Made by a program: the position numbers and the translations under genes. From NCBI GenBank assembly GCA_035772735.1, contig JASDFA010000020.1:15293501-15357500 (forward strand): 64,000 bases of DNA, written 5' to 3'. Positions 20,617 through 32,399 of this stretch are shown here, piece after piece. This DNA is from Datura wrightii (lineage: Eukaryota; Streptophyta; Magnoliopsida; Solanales; Solanaceae). The number at the start of each line of letters is the position of its first letter. Within the stretch, counting starts at the first letter, position 1. The notes under the pieces are model-generated. The model saw nothing but the letters and a program-made list of their open reading frames with translations. It did not search any database and was not told the origin of the DNA.

Positions 20617-21500
20617 ATCTTTTAATCTATTTCTTGACTAATTTGGCCTTTGTGATACATGAAATTTTTTTAAGGTTCCAAACATTATTATCATAAAATT
20701 GATTTTGCCCATCAAACCCTTTTCTCAAACTCATTTCTATCACAGGGAAAAAAAAGATGTCTTCCCTTTCATTGCATGAATGAATATAACAACCCTCGCC
20801 ATTGTCGCTTGCTACGGCAGAGAGATTTGGATTTTGGATGTATATCTCGAGCCCATGATTTTCTTGTTTCGTTTCCTTTACATTTAACTATCGTCCAACT
20901 TCTGACTAATATCAATTAGAATTACTTTCATGAAAGGAATTTAACACTATACCAGCAAAAATTGACATTTTAATTCCAATTAATACTCCACAGATGTTTG
21001 CAGATTTAGTTAAACAAAGACGGTGCATTAAAAAGGACAAATTAGTCATATTGCAATTTTTGAAAATTAAAAGAAAACTGTTACAAAAAGTCAAAGGTAT
21101 TTCTAGAAACATACAAGAGTCATATTCTTATATTATATCCGCTCAACTCTTTTTTTTTCCGATCGATGCTTATATGTGATATTAATATTATATACTTACT
21201 ATACATAATGTATAAATATTTTATCAATTTATTTCATATCTTGGTTCAGGCGTTAAAAATCAATGAGATTCACTCATCATTTTTGATGCCCGGGGAACTA
21301 CTGTCAATGATGCTTTTTGATTGAAGAGGATAACTCCTGTAATACATCATTCTAATCGAACAAATTGCCCCATGCATCTACCAACAAGGCGAGAGAACGA
21401 CCATCAAATTGAGTTAAAACCTGATATGAAAGCACCCACCAAGGCACTTATAGAATAGCACCCACATAATTTGAAGAATTGAGGAAGCAAGTGAAAGAGT
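20617..21500. other. Intergenic spacer, no gene seen
   Basis: AT-rich. The open frames 20912-21179 on either strand are composition-driven and match nothing recognisable. Confidence 0.45.
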
Positions 21501-22115
21501 TAAAGTACGGGAACAGAAAGAGGTTCTCAGACATATATTTATACTATTAAATAAATTTACATAAAATATTGTGTTTGATCTCATCATTCGAAATGGATCA
21601 AATCTTTCTCAAATAGCTTCAAATTTTAACCACAATAAGAAAAAGTAGCATCTAGTACAGTGCCAAAGGAGAAAGATGAAAGTAACTACATTTCACAGCT
21701 GTACACAGTTAAAAAGGAATCAGCAAAAGACAACCCAAGGAAAATATCTTAAACTCCCAGTTGATAACAAAGCCAAGCGAGATTTCATCTTAAACTGAAT
21801 TCACTGGAGAAGTAAAAGGCCCCAAAAATATAATTCAACAAATACAAAGATGATTACAAGAAGACTGGATAAACTCTTCCTAGAGAACAAGATAACAATA
21901 TGCTACAAAATAGAAGCTACTTAAAACTCAATTCCTATCCAACCTATACCAATTAACGGGAAAAATTAAGGAAAGGAAAATATGTAGCAAGAGCTCTTGG
22001 GGAAACATCACAGCTCATAACAAAACTTCCTACCTGAGACATCCAAATATTTCAATGTCAATCCAAATGAAAAAAAAAAATTACTAAATTATCAGACTTA
22101 TCTGCCTGAAACTAC
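21501..22115 (-). other. Presumed 3' UTR and terminator region of the G3BP-like gene
   Basis: Lies immediately downstream of the stop codon on the minus strand. It is non-repetitive and less AT-extreme than the spacer beyond it, consistent with a transcribed 3' UTR. The cleavage site cannot be placed from sequence alone. Confidence 0.4.
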
Positions 22116-25100
22116 TCAAGCTGTAGCAGAAATCCGTGGTGTCATATTTTTGGCAGTTCCATTTGGCATCCCACCACCACGGTTCATTCGCCCACTGTTG
22201 CCTCCCATGTTGTCAGTCCGCTGATAGCCATCACCTCCGCGGTTGGATGGCCCTCCACGATTGCCACCTCTGTTGTTGAACTCGCTGCGTCCATTGAAAT
22301 CACCACGACTATAGCCCCTACCACTGCCTCCATAGTTTCCTCTCCCTCGTACTCCATCATTCCTGAATCCAGAACCCCTTGCAGATGGATATCTACCCCT
22401 AGTGTTACCTGAAATAGAGGGAAGATAATTCATTTCAACCAGAAGAATTGGTGGATCAAGCCCCACAAATCATCATATGTCTTGAATGAATTATCACAAG
22501 GTAGAGGCAAAGCAGCTCAAGGGATAAAATCATTACAAAATTTAACGGAACATAGGCTTCCAAATTCCTCAACAGACCAAAAATCTAGTCTCAATTAAGA
22601 GACTTCTCGGGAAGGAAAAGTATCAAGATTTGCAACAAGATATATATGCCATAGTTACCATTTATTTCTGATTAAAGGCAAGTTTTTCATACACAATCTT
22701 TTCGTAGATCCTAATTGAGATCATGCATAGCGCCATTAGGTCCCATTTATAGGATTCAAACCTCCTGTTTCATCTTCGTGTACATAATATTATCTCACGG
22801 CGAATTGCTTAATAGAATACTTACCGGCAATTACAAGAAAAGAAACAAAAGAAATGTACTCTTCACAACCATGTACAATTGATGTTTATAGATAATTTTT
22901 CCATCACATTGACCATAGTCAGGCCATCATTACTACCATTGGAGAATAATTGAACTTGCCTCGAGAATTGGTAGACTTCTTTTCTTCGACAGCAGCTTGG
23001 CGTCCACCAATTAAAATTGGAGAAGCCTGATACATAGAGAAATAAAAAAGAATCAGACATGCCAAAAACCTGAAACGATTCAGAAAAGCAAGGATACAAA
23101 CAAGCATCACACAGCAAAGGTCACTAAATATCACTAGCCTATGTGATATAACATATCAGTGTTTTTTTTGGTTGGTATAAAGCAGTGATAAGTATACTAG
23201 TATAAAGGGTGCACTTTCAATAGAAAATTACTATTTTGATCAAGTTCATGTATCTAGTTGAAACTCCCTGGAGCAAAAGGAGCGGGATGTCAAAACCGAA
23301 CAAGCACAGGTGCCTATCAGGCTATTCAGCCTAGTTTCAACTTAGTACTGCAAAACTCAACATTAACTCTTAAATAGTTTCACCTTCCATTACATAGACA
23401 CTCTTTCCCTCCAATTGAGTTAATATAACACTAGATTGTATGTCACCATGGTCTGTTGCAACTATATTCTACAAAAAGTTTAGCTTTTCTATTAGTAGAT
23501 GGACATATACACAGTTGGTAAAAGCCTTTTATAGCTTGTTTGGCCAAGCTTTTGAACAATCAAAAGTCTTTCTTAACGGCACTTATTTTAGAGAATAAAG
23601 AGTTTGGCGAAGCTTTTGGTGACAAAATATAACATTAAATTTATTAACAGAACAAAATGTTTAACGCATTTTGTTGATCTGTTAATGTTAACTCTTTATT
23701 CTCTAGAATAAGTTTCTGAATAGTAGCAAAAGCGGTTTTCCAGCTTTAAGACAAATTGGAAGTCTCCTAAAAATTAGTGTAGATTTTTTAGGACAAGAAT
23801 ACCCATATCAAAAGTTCATATTTACCAAACTAATTCATAGTAACTTTCTAGTTTTTATAATTACCCATTAAATTTTCATATTGGTATTTTATCTACGTTT
23901 TAAAAAAAAATTGGTAACTTCTATCTCTGTTATTTAGTAATAGTAAATGAGAGAACCCATTCGAAGTGAGAATAATTACAAATATAAGATTGGGTGTGCT
24001 ATTGGAAGTAGGATTTGATTCTAAAAAATAGAAGGTTTTTTTGTTTTATTTTTTCAGCAAAGTATTCAATGGACAATCTACTCGTAGTCTTTTTTAACAT
24101 CATGATTATTAGAGTACCTGTAATATTCTTTAATCCGAATCTTTTTGTAGTTCTGAAGTTCTTTTTGGCTTAGATTTGTATCTCTACTTATGTTGTAGGT
24201 ATATTTCCATAAACAAGGTGAGGGATGGTTATAAGATTCTAAATCAGATTGAGCCACAAATTACCAAATGGCCATGGAAGCATATTTGGAAGATCAGAGT
24301 TCCTCATAAAGTAGCATGCTTCACTTGGCTTTTAGCTTATGAGGCTGTTCCTACCCTTAATAATATGGCAAAGTGAAAGATATCCCTATGATCAAGATTT
24401 TGTGTGGAAGGGATACTGAGGCAGTCAATCACCTGTTCCTACACTGCTCTGTCACTAAATTTTTATCAATCTCAGAGGCATTTCTTGGACAATGCCTAGA
24501 AAGATTATTGACATGCATTTAAACTGGGAGGAAGTTGGAGTTGGTGCAAGGAATAGCGATAGACTGAGGATTATTCCATCATGCATTTGGTGAACAATTT
24601 GGAAAGAAAAGAATGCTAGATGTTTTGATAATAGCGGTAGTAATATGGCAAAAGTTAAGCTCCATCTTACTTCTTTAAATATGGTTTTCCAGTACTACCC
24701 AAGTACTTAAATTAATACAAAATGTTGCCAGATTCAAAAAAAAATCAAGAGTTGTTAAACTAAATTAGAAAGTATAGATCAGAGTATGCAGGCTCATTTT
24801 TACAACAACTACACACCCAGTATAGTCCAACAAGTGGGATCTGGTGAATATGGGATGTATGCAGACCTTATTCTTACTTTTGTGGGATAGAGAGGTTTCC
24901 GATAGAAATCCGGTTCAAGAGAATTGTTTTCCAGAAAATAGTTTGAAGGAAATACAAGAGTAAAAAGCTATGATAAAAATATTGAAGAAAGAAAAGTAGT
25001 TTCAGTAAAAATATCGGGAATAACAAAGTAAAAGAAACAACATTAATAATAAAATCGAAGCATAAGATAATGTTAGCATATCATTAATAATATAAGTAAT

Positions 25101-28100
25101 GGAACAACCAGATGCTCCAGAGTAAAACCCTGCTCTGCCACTGTAAAGAGAGAAAACATTCTATTACCTACTACTTGTCTACTCTAATCCTTGACTTTCA
25201 TGCTTTCCTATTTAGGGTCATGTCCTCTGTGAGATTAAGATGTATTATGTCTCATTTAATAACCTCTCCCCCAATTCTTCCTTGATTTACCTTCCCTTAC
25301 ACCTATCACCTATCACCGCCAACAGGGGCAAATCTACCTTATGAGGTACGGTGCCACGCCACCCGCACGCTTCCACAAAAGTTCGCAATATGTATATAAA
25401 TATCTATGGAAAACGTCTAAATACATTAAATAGCACTCCCAATACACAAAGCAACTCTGGGTTCCACTGGTTTATGTAAGTCGCGAAAGTTCATTGTTTT
25501 TCAATTTGCCCGAGTTCAATTCATGGAGAATTTTGCTAACCATTTTTTCCCCGGGCCTCAAGCCCTCACCTCGCTTTCCTCCTTTTGTTCCTTTTTTTAT
25601 TAACAACTCCATTGTTACTAAAAAAGAAAAACTCTCATTCTCCTCCATCTTTTCAAATTTATTTTCCCATCATTTATTTCTATAACTAAAGTTTACCTCA
25701 TAAGAAAAACATATAATTTCTCTTTTTGACACAACCTTAATCTATATTTGAGTATAATTTGCCCATTATTTTTTTGACTTTTGAAATAATAAATGGTTTG
25801 TTCACTAGACATTCTGGGTTGATTCTCATAGATTAAAATTTTAAGCTTTTGTTCAAATAGTTATCATAGAACTTGATAATTAAGATAGAAAAACTAACTC
25901 AAGAATAATTGAAGGTAAATTAATCTAGTCAAACAAAGAATACATACAGATTAAGCTACTTTTAGCAAATTATCTAATTGTATGTGCTCTTTCAAGAGAT
26001 TGATTTTTGTTTCTGCGACTTTCTTCTACACTCTATCTAGCTAAATATTTAAAAGAAAATATGAAGAAAAAAACACTAAGTTAAACCAAATTTATTTGTA
26101 TGTTCAGGAATAAGACCTAATAGACCTAAACAAATTAACCCAAAATTCACTAACCCGACTCATCCTTTCTATTCAGCCTTTATGACTAGTGATAGGTATT
26201 TCATATATATGAAATAGTGGCACCCGCAACCTCCAAATTCCAAATACACCTCTAACTGTCAACCTCTCGCACCCACTCACTAGGATATTTGCGCTCCTCT
26301 TCACATGCCCGAACTATCTCATCCTCGCTTCCCACATCATATCCACCATGGTAGCTACTCCCACCCTGCCTCGTATATCTTCATCCTTAATCTAGTCTCT
26401 TCTAGTATGCCCACATATCCATCTAAGCATCCTCATTTTTACTACTTTCATATTTTGAAGGTGCGTATTCTTGACTGGCCAACACTCCACTCATACAACA
26501 TAGTCGGGCTCATTATTTTATTTAACAAAAAGTTGTATCTTTTAATAAAGTTTTAAGTAATATTGAGAATATTTATAAATATAAGATAATGTGAGCTATT
26601 AGAAGATTTGATTCTAAAAAATAGAAGGGGTATTTTGTTTTTTTTTTCAGCCAAGTATTCAACGGACATACTACTCTAATTTTTTTTGACACCATGATTA
26701 TGGGAGTACCTCTAATATTCTTTAATCCGAATGTTTTTGTAGTTTTGAAGTTCTTTTAGGTTTAGATTTGTTTCTCTACTTATTTGGTAGGTATATTCCA
26801 TTAAGATAAAATCAAGTGTTCTTATACTAAATTAGAAAACTAAATTAGAAACTACGTACCACAATATGCAGGCTCACTTTTCTATTTAATGAAATATTAC
26901 TTTTGATAAAGTTCAAGTAATATTAATAATTTAGATGATGTTCATATCTTACAGAATATAACATTAATTTATTAACAAAACTAAGTGTTCAACCCATTTC
27001 TTGATCCACCTTGCTAAGTGATAAATAGGTGACAACTTATATGCATATCCTTTTTCACAAACTATCTAACACAAAAACACTTCCCAGATGATTTAGCCAA
27101 GCACAAAATGTTGCACTTCCATGCAATTTTTTAGAACAAATTGACAGCTAGTTAAAATTACCTAATTTTCACAATTTGGCCGGTCTCTTAATCATTGTCT
27201 AGAGACTATATACTTAATTACAACTATTCCTCCTCTAGGAGGATTTGCATTTGTCATACAGGTTGAAGCTCTATGACATTCTGATACAACTAGATAAATA
27301 CAATAAATTGAAAAAAGATACAAGTATACCAAGTCGTAATTTGCAATGACCTGGCAGCACATATGTTAAGAGAAATCAGAAGAAAAATTTAACATTCCAA
27401 GCTATAGGCAGCCATCAGCAGTACAGATGTGCTCAACATCTTAAAACATACTCGAAAACACAAGTAATGAAAATATTAGCTAAGTAGACACTTAAATTTT
27501 AGATAGTACAACTCATAAAGGAAAAACATCGAGCAGAAAATCACATGAAAGTTGCTTATAAAAAATCACAGGAAAAATACCTCAATTGCTTGTCGCACAG
27601 CAGTTGCCACCTCAAATTTGACAAAGCCAAAACAAAATCCCTGTTGCTGACATCCACCAACAATAATTAATTATAAACTCGCAGAAACAACTATAAACTG
27701 ATAATTGTATCCCCTAAATAGCCAAAATATTAGTGCAAGCACATACTCTGTTACTTCGGACTTGAATGCCTCCATTCTTGATAGGTCCAAACTTCTTGAA
27801 CTCATCTTCGAGCAAGGCGGCAGTGGCACTCATAGGAAGACCTTTGATGTAGATGGAGTGTCCATCAGCTGCTGGATGCAGTTAGAGCGAAGATATCAAT
27901 AGGAATAAACACAACCGAATCGACAGGAAGAAAATAGAAGTTTGAGGAACAGTGTCATGCCTTCTCCCTCTTGGTTATTCACATTATCAATAAAGTCTGA
28001 GCTCAAAGCAGGGCTGTCAGCTGGTGCTGCTGCAGGAGGTTGTCTCACTTGCTCAACACTCTTAGGCACAATCTTCCTAGAAGCAGGTGCTGGAGGAGGG

Positions 28101-30009
28101 GAGAAAGTTGCAGCACTTTCCTTTAGATGCATGACCTGAAAATTACATTGCAAAATGTTCAACTAAAAGCTTCCAAAGATGCCCTTCACTAAATTATCAC
28201 CACCAACGACAAAAATTGACATTGCAAATTATTTGATCAGTGCTCAACTAACACTAGCATAAAATCTTAGAGCAACACACCCAAATCTAAAGCCTTAACA
28301 TTTACAAAACCAAATGAATATTGGAAAATTAACCCATTAAAAAGCAAACGAAGATGAAATAGGTCACTTACAATTGAAGCATAAGACTTCTTTGGGACTT
28401 CTTCAACTATGATGTTAGATTCAGCTACCATTTGCGAGTCACCTTGCACTTCATCAACAACCTCAGCCACAGGCACTTCCTCTTCCACTTCCTCTTCCAG
28501 AACAGGCACATTATCATTCTCAGGAGGGTCGTAAACTTCTTCTCCCCCGTTAGCTTCCTCAGCAGATGGTGCGCTCTGCTCAGAAATGTGATTCTCCTGA
28601 GCCGCAGGGGGATCTGAAACAACTGCAAAGAAATAAGTCAGTGTTCAGCTGCTAATAAGGTCATTATAAAACCAAAATTAAATCAATTGTTCAATTACTT
28701 TGCTCTGGAGTAACAGGAGCCAACACATCAATTTCTGGAACATGGGCTGTGTCTTGTTGATTGACAATCTCCACATATCGAAACATGTCATTCAAAACAA
28801 AGTAACCTCGGTCTTGCGGAGCCAGGAAGAAAGTTTGAGAGAAATTTCTGATCAAGTTGTCTTTCCCAGTCAAATATCCAGTAACAAGGACGTGCACTCC
28901 CCCGTTGAAGGACTCTTGGGAATCCACAGATTTGATCTCTGCTCTGAAGTCCCCATAGTTAAGTGACAGTATCTTATCATTGATAGCCTACATGATGGCG
29001 CCATTAAACAAGAAAAAATGTGATATTTCAGTACTGCCAACTTGATGGTTAACAAGGAAAAACAAGACACAGTAGCTGAGCGAACTGCTTTAATTAATTA
29101 CTAAAAGCAAGCACTAGGTTAAAGCACTTTTGAACTCTTAGAAAAGCAATACACAGCACTTGATTATATTTCCTAAACCTAAAAGCCAGTGCCCCAGCTG
29201 GACCTCAGGATCTCTCAATTATCAGAAAAAATCATTAATATAGCCAGGAGGCCCGAGACAATGTGTTAAGCCATTAAGTGCAAAACTAAAAACAAGCAGC
29301 AAGATTGTGTCTTTGCTGCAGATCATGTCTTTGTTGCAGATCATGCATTTCACAACCCCCTTATTCCTGTCTTTGTTGCAGTATTTTCCTACAACAACTG
29401 GAAATAATAACACGAATTGCAATGACAGTTGAACAATGGAATGTTCAGCCTTAATAAGGACAGGATATACAAATTCAGAGCTTATACAAAAAATATACCA
29501 AGTTAACCATTTAATATGTAAAAATATTTCAAAAATAGATAAAAGCCAGTAACAAAGAAAAATAAAATTCCATACATGATGTCATATTAAACAAAAATAA
29601 AGGAGTAGCTTAGACACAACGCCTGCAAGTTTTTGAAAGCAGTACCAAAAAGAACACAGTGCTGCGAAGCATAGTTCAGTTAGGCTTACTTGCATTGTGG
29701 TCGTGATGCTCATGGAGCCATCATCTTCAGGGCGGCCAAGCTTGCTTATATCCTGATAAAACCTAAATACCAGCCCTGGTGAATGGTGCAGTATATGATA
29801 ATACTGCTGCACAAATGCATTTCCCACCTAAAAACACACAACACCAACCCCCTCAGTGTCCATCTATACCACGAAAAGCAAAACCAAAAACAAATAAATA
29901 AAACTAAAAGAGCACTTAAGAAATAAATAAAATCAGAGAAGGGAATGATATGAACACGCACAACTTGAGCAGACACGGGTTGTTGCGCCGCCGCCACTGC
30001 CGCCGCCAT
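22116..30009 (-). CDS. G3BP-like RNA-binding protein (NTF2 domain, RRM, RGG tail), nine exons
   Basis: Probable cytoplasmic RNA-binding protein of stress granules, the plant counterpart of Ras-GAP SH3-binding protein. Exons on the minus strand: 30009-29962, 29827-29690, 28987-28699, 28622-28372, 28135-27961, 27868-27747, 27646-27581, 23026-22960, 22408-22116. The total is 1,449 nt, exactly 483 codons, giving 482 aa. Residues about 16-134 form the NTF2-like domain (VGNAFVQQYYHIL...GLVFRFYQD; FFLAPQDRGYFVLNDMFRY). Residues about 160-300 are an acidic, Pro-rich linker. An RRM at about 302-380 has RNP2-like SIYIKGLP and RNP1-like GFCFGFVKF. The C-terminus is Arg/Gly-rich. Introns 5 and 8 use GC donors (AAG|GCATGA and GAG|GCAAGT). 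Intron 7, between exons 7 and 8, is about 4.55 kb and full of repeats. No coding defect is seen. Family call is strong; the biological role is inferred. Confidence 0.92.
23530..23780. repeat. Partial hAT-like MITE fragment
   Basis: TAGCTTGTTTGGCCAAGCTTTTGAA at the left recalls the end of the MITE at 3014-3380, and AGTTTGGCGAAGCTTTTGG follows. The right end is unclear and interrupted, so this is a remnant. Confidence 0.45.
23970..24215 (+). repeat. Intron dispersed direct repeat, copy A
   Basis: Shares with 26566-26805 the sequences GATTTGATTCTAAAAAATAG, TATTCTTTAATCCGAAT, TTTTTGTAGTT.TGAAGTTCT and TTAGATTTGT.TCTCTACTTA, in order. Copy A is interrupted at its right end by a LINE fragment; homology resumes at about 24746-24800. 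Confidence 0.85.
24216..24745 (+). mobile_element. LINE fragment with zf-RVT domain and A-rich tail
   Basis: 24271-24376 reads PWKHIWKIRVPHKVACFTWLLAYEAVPT, the zinc-binding reverse-transcriptase domain at the C-terminus of plant L1-type LINEs. A broken CEG..SITCSYTALS segment (cysteines partly lost) follows. The fragment ends in a run of A at about 24737-24745. It lies exactly where copy A departs from copy B, so it is a 5'-truncated LINE insertion. Confidence 0.85.
24801..24915 (+). repeat. Dispersed Solanaceae-type repeat (RTE LINE or SINE tail)
   Basis: CAACTACACACCCAGTATAGT, AAGTGGGATCTGG, TGCAGACCTTATTCTTAC and GATAGAGAGGTTTCCGATAG form a block I recognise as a very common dispersed repeat in nightshade genomes, probably the 3' tail of an RTE LINE. 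The class is inferred. Confidence 0.5.
26230..26465 (-). pseudogene. RTE-type LINE reverse-transcriptase C-terminal fragment
   Basis: The minus strand reads KMRMLRWICGHTRRD, then KDEDIRGRVGVATMVD and EARMR.FGHVKR, the characteristic end of plant RTE LINE polyproteins. It contains at least two stops. A short relic inside intron 7 in the gene's own orientation. Confidence 0.8.
26566..26880 (+). repeat. Intron dispersed direct repeat, copy B (uninterrupted)
   Basis: Counterpart of copy A without the LINE: the sequence passes directly from TTGGTAGGTATATTCCATTAA into AAATCAAGTGTTC and then TATGCAGGCTCA. It therefore represents the empty site. Confidence 0.85.
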
Positions 30010-30330
30010 CGCCGATCGATCTCAAGTCGCAAACTATCAAATCATTAATTACAAAAATTTAACAAATCGGGGAAAATATAAAAAACCTGACACCCCTGCT
30101 CCCTAACCACCAAAAACCTAATAGTCCAATTTACACACGTAAAATGAAGAATAAACAAGAAAAAAAAAAAGAAAAAACATACGAGTGATACTGCAGTAAT
30201 GGATTGATGTGGATCAATAAAATAGGAGAGAGAGAAAGAGAGAGAGAGTTGCTCTCTGCCTCTAAGCTTCTCCTCTATTCAACTCTCACACAGACACAAA
30301 GTTACACAGACATACACTCTCCTTTGGAGT
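30010..30330 (-). promoter_or_regulatory. 5' UTR and proximal promoter region of the G3BP-like gene
   Basis: On the coding strand this is CT-rich (GA-rich on plus), typical of plant 5' leaders. The exact start site is not determinable. A GA microsatellite sits at 30224-30249. Confidence 0.5.
30224..30249 (+). repeat. (GA)n microsatellite
   Basis: GAGAGAGAGAAAGAGAGAGAGAG on plus, CT repeat on the gene's coding strand, in the presumed 5' UTR. Confidence 0.9.
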
Positions 30331-30744
30331 GTGTATATTAGGGTTTTGGTAGGCAGCGGGTGGTGGATCTCGAAGAGGCGCGAGCTTAATTATTACGAGG
30401 TCCTTTGTGGTGCGCACTTAAAAAAATTATGCAATGTTGGAAATGTTATTATGTTCTTTAATGTTGTAAGTGTTGTAAATAGGTCTTTGAGAATGACAAG
30501 TGGACACATTTGAAAAAAAGAAGGTTATCTTATTTTATTTTTTGTATTTTATATTATTTTTCTTATTTAATATTGTTGTTCTGAGCTTAATTTTTACAAT
30601 ATGTTATCAACATGAAATTTTGACTTTCAAATTTTGAGTTATATCTAATTTCTTCCACCGTGAGGTATGTTTATTTTCATTTTTCTTCATAATATCAATA
30701 TGCTAACATACTAACAGGAAACTTTGATATTTTAATTTTATTTA
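30331..30744. other. Spacer with a possible copia LTR/leader remnant
   Basis: 30585-30700 (TTTACAATATGTTATCAACATGAAATT and then a GTGAGGTATG-like splice-type motif) resembles the end of a copia LTR plus its primer site and leader at 4770-4880. The match is weak. The last five bases (ATTTA, 30740-30744) would be the target site of element T. Confidence 0.35.
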
Positions 30745-32399
30745 TGTCACGGCCCATCTTGGGAGCACCTAGTGCCACACTGGGATTTGACTGACTTGGC
30801 TGGGCTTATGCATGTCTGGTGCATACCTGCAACTCAATACAAGAAAACAATGAGCTATATCTCGGCTGTAAATGCAGACTCCGGCCGACAAGGCCGTATA
30901 ACCACCTGTAAAAGAAAATAACTAACCAACAACAAGCGATAAAAGGGAATCCTATGCGGGCCGACAAGACCACCATGCTGTCCAATTTTAGCAGAATGAA
31001 AATCAGGCACCTACAACTATATTATAGCCGACAAGGCCACTATCTAACAGCTAAACAAGACCCCACACGACCATCACATGAAATAAAACATATATATAGG
31101 CCCCACACGGCCAACGACAACACGAACAACTGAATATTTGTAGCATGCAAGCCTCTAAGAGTGGAATAATGGTCGAGACAGGGCACCGACCTACCCATAA
31201 ACTATACAACCAAAAAGAGCAAACCTTCTAACTATTAGCTCCAGAAGAAGGGAGCTAACTATACTGTTGACTCTGGCTGAAAGCTAAGAAGGTCCTGATC
31301 CGCATCTATCCGCACCTGCAGGCAAGTAATGCAGCGTCCAAGGACGGGCGTCAGTACAATATATACCGAATATGTAAGGCAATAAGTGAAAATGGCTAAA
31401 TAAAATTGAAATGAAACTAAAAGCAACTGAATAGAAGGGATAGAGATACCACCTGAATAGCTTAATGACCTGTTGTCTAATCTACCAGTAAATAGTGCAA
31501 ATAAGAACCATTCTTGGACCCCATAAGCCCGGAAGGTACAATCAGCACAGATAAATCGCTGGGGGCCCCCATAAGCTCTGGCGAGCATACTTCAATCTAC
31601 ATACCCTTAACAAGATCAAAGTGAGTCAACTGGTAACTATAGCCAACCTACCGGTCCCTTGGGTCTACAACTGAGCCTATTCGACCCCTGGTCTATAACT
31701 GTGTTTGAGTCCAGTGGACTCCTGATAACTGCACCCTAGGTACTAGGCTCGATGAGGATGTGATGCCGATACGGCATAAGGATAATAGTCCAGCCATGGA
31801 ATGGACTGTAATATGGCCCTTGGGCCTCTGCATCATCCCTTGGGACGGCATATCGCTCCTTGGAGCAATGTCATATAGACGACACAGCTAGTGACCCTGG
31901 GATTGGTCACAGAAGGCTATACAGGGCAGGGTCAATCCCAAACTAAACATAAAGTACTGGTCCCAACTAACAATAGCAGCTAATCACAATAGACATATTT
32001 CTAACCATCTTACGAAGGCTCAAGTCATATTACAATACGATAGAAAATAACTTGCTGAAGGGATTTGCCTTAACATACTTCGAATGCTGATTTCTGATTT
32101 AACTAGTGAGGTTTAACTCGGAATCGGCAATTTTTTCCAACTTTAACCTTTATATTGAGAGAATAGAACTAGTTTAATACTAAACTCAGTAAATATCGAT
32201 AACTTTCGATAATAGAATTTACTATAACTCAACTTCGAATAACTTGGCCAAAAATCTATAATTTCCCAAGAGTTCAGAAGGGAGAAATACTTACCTAATG
32301 CCTGTGACCGCGTAGGAATCAATTTAGAGAAATTATGACAACTTTTACTCAGCGGAGTTCCGGTTTTCCAAGCTAATTTTTGAGAAATAACTCTGTAGT
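30745..32399 (-). repeat. Element T 3' LTR, larger piece (R/U5 side)
   Basis: Reads as the inverse of element A's LTR from its position about 440 to its end. The left boundary TGTCACGG... is the LTR terminus (ends in CA on the minus strand). It stops at GTAGT, where A is inserted. Confidence 0.9.

Larger units (their letters stand above)
23027..27580 (-). other. 4.55-kb intron 7 of the G3BP-like gene, loaded with repeat debris
   Basis: GT-AG intron between the two halves of the RRM. It holds a duplicated block (about 23970-24215 and 26566-26805), a LINE fragment, an RTE-type LINE fragment, a dispersed repeat and a partial fold-back element near 23530-23780 resembling the MITE at 3014. No host exon is evident within it. 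Confidence 0.75.

Noticed and set aside
20912..21179. Possible small gene between the MITE and the G3BP-like gene
   Set aside because: Overlapping frames on both strands, AT-driven composition and no recognisable domain or start context.
28425..29070. Plus- and minus-strand open frames overlapping the G3BP-like exons
   Set aside because: Frame shadows of the acidic linker and NTF2 exons.
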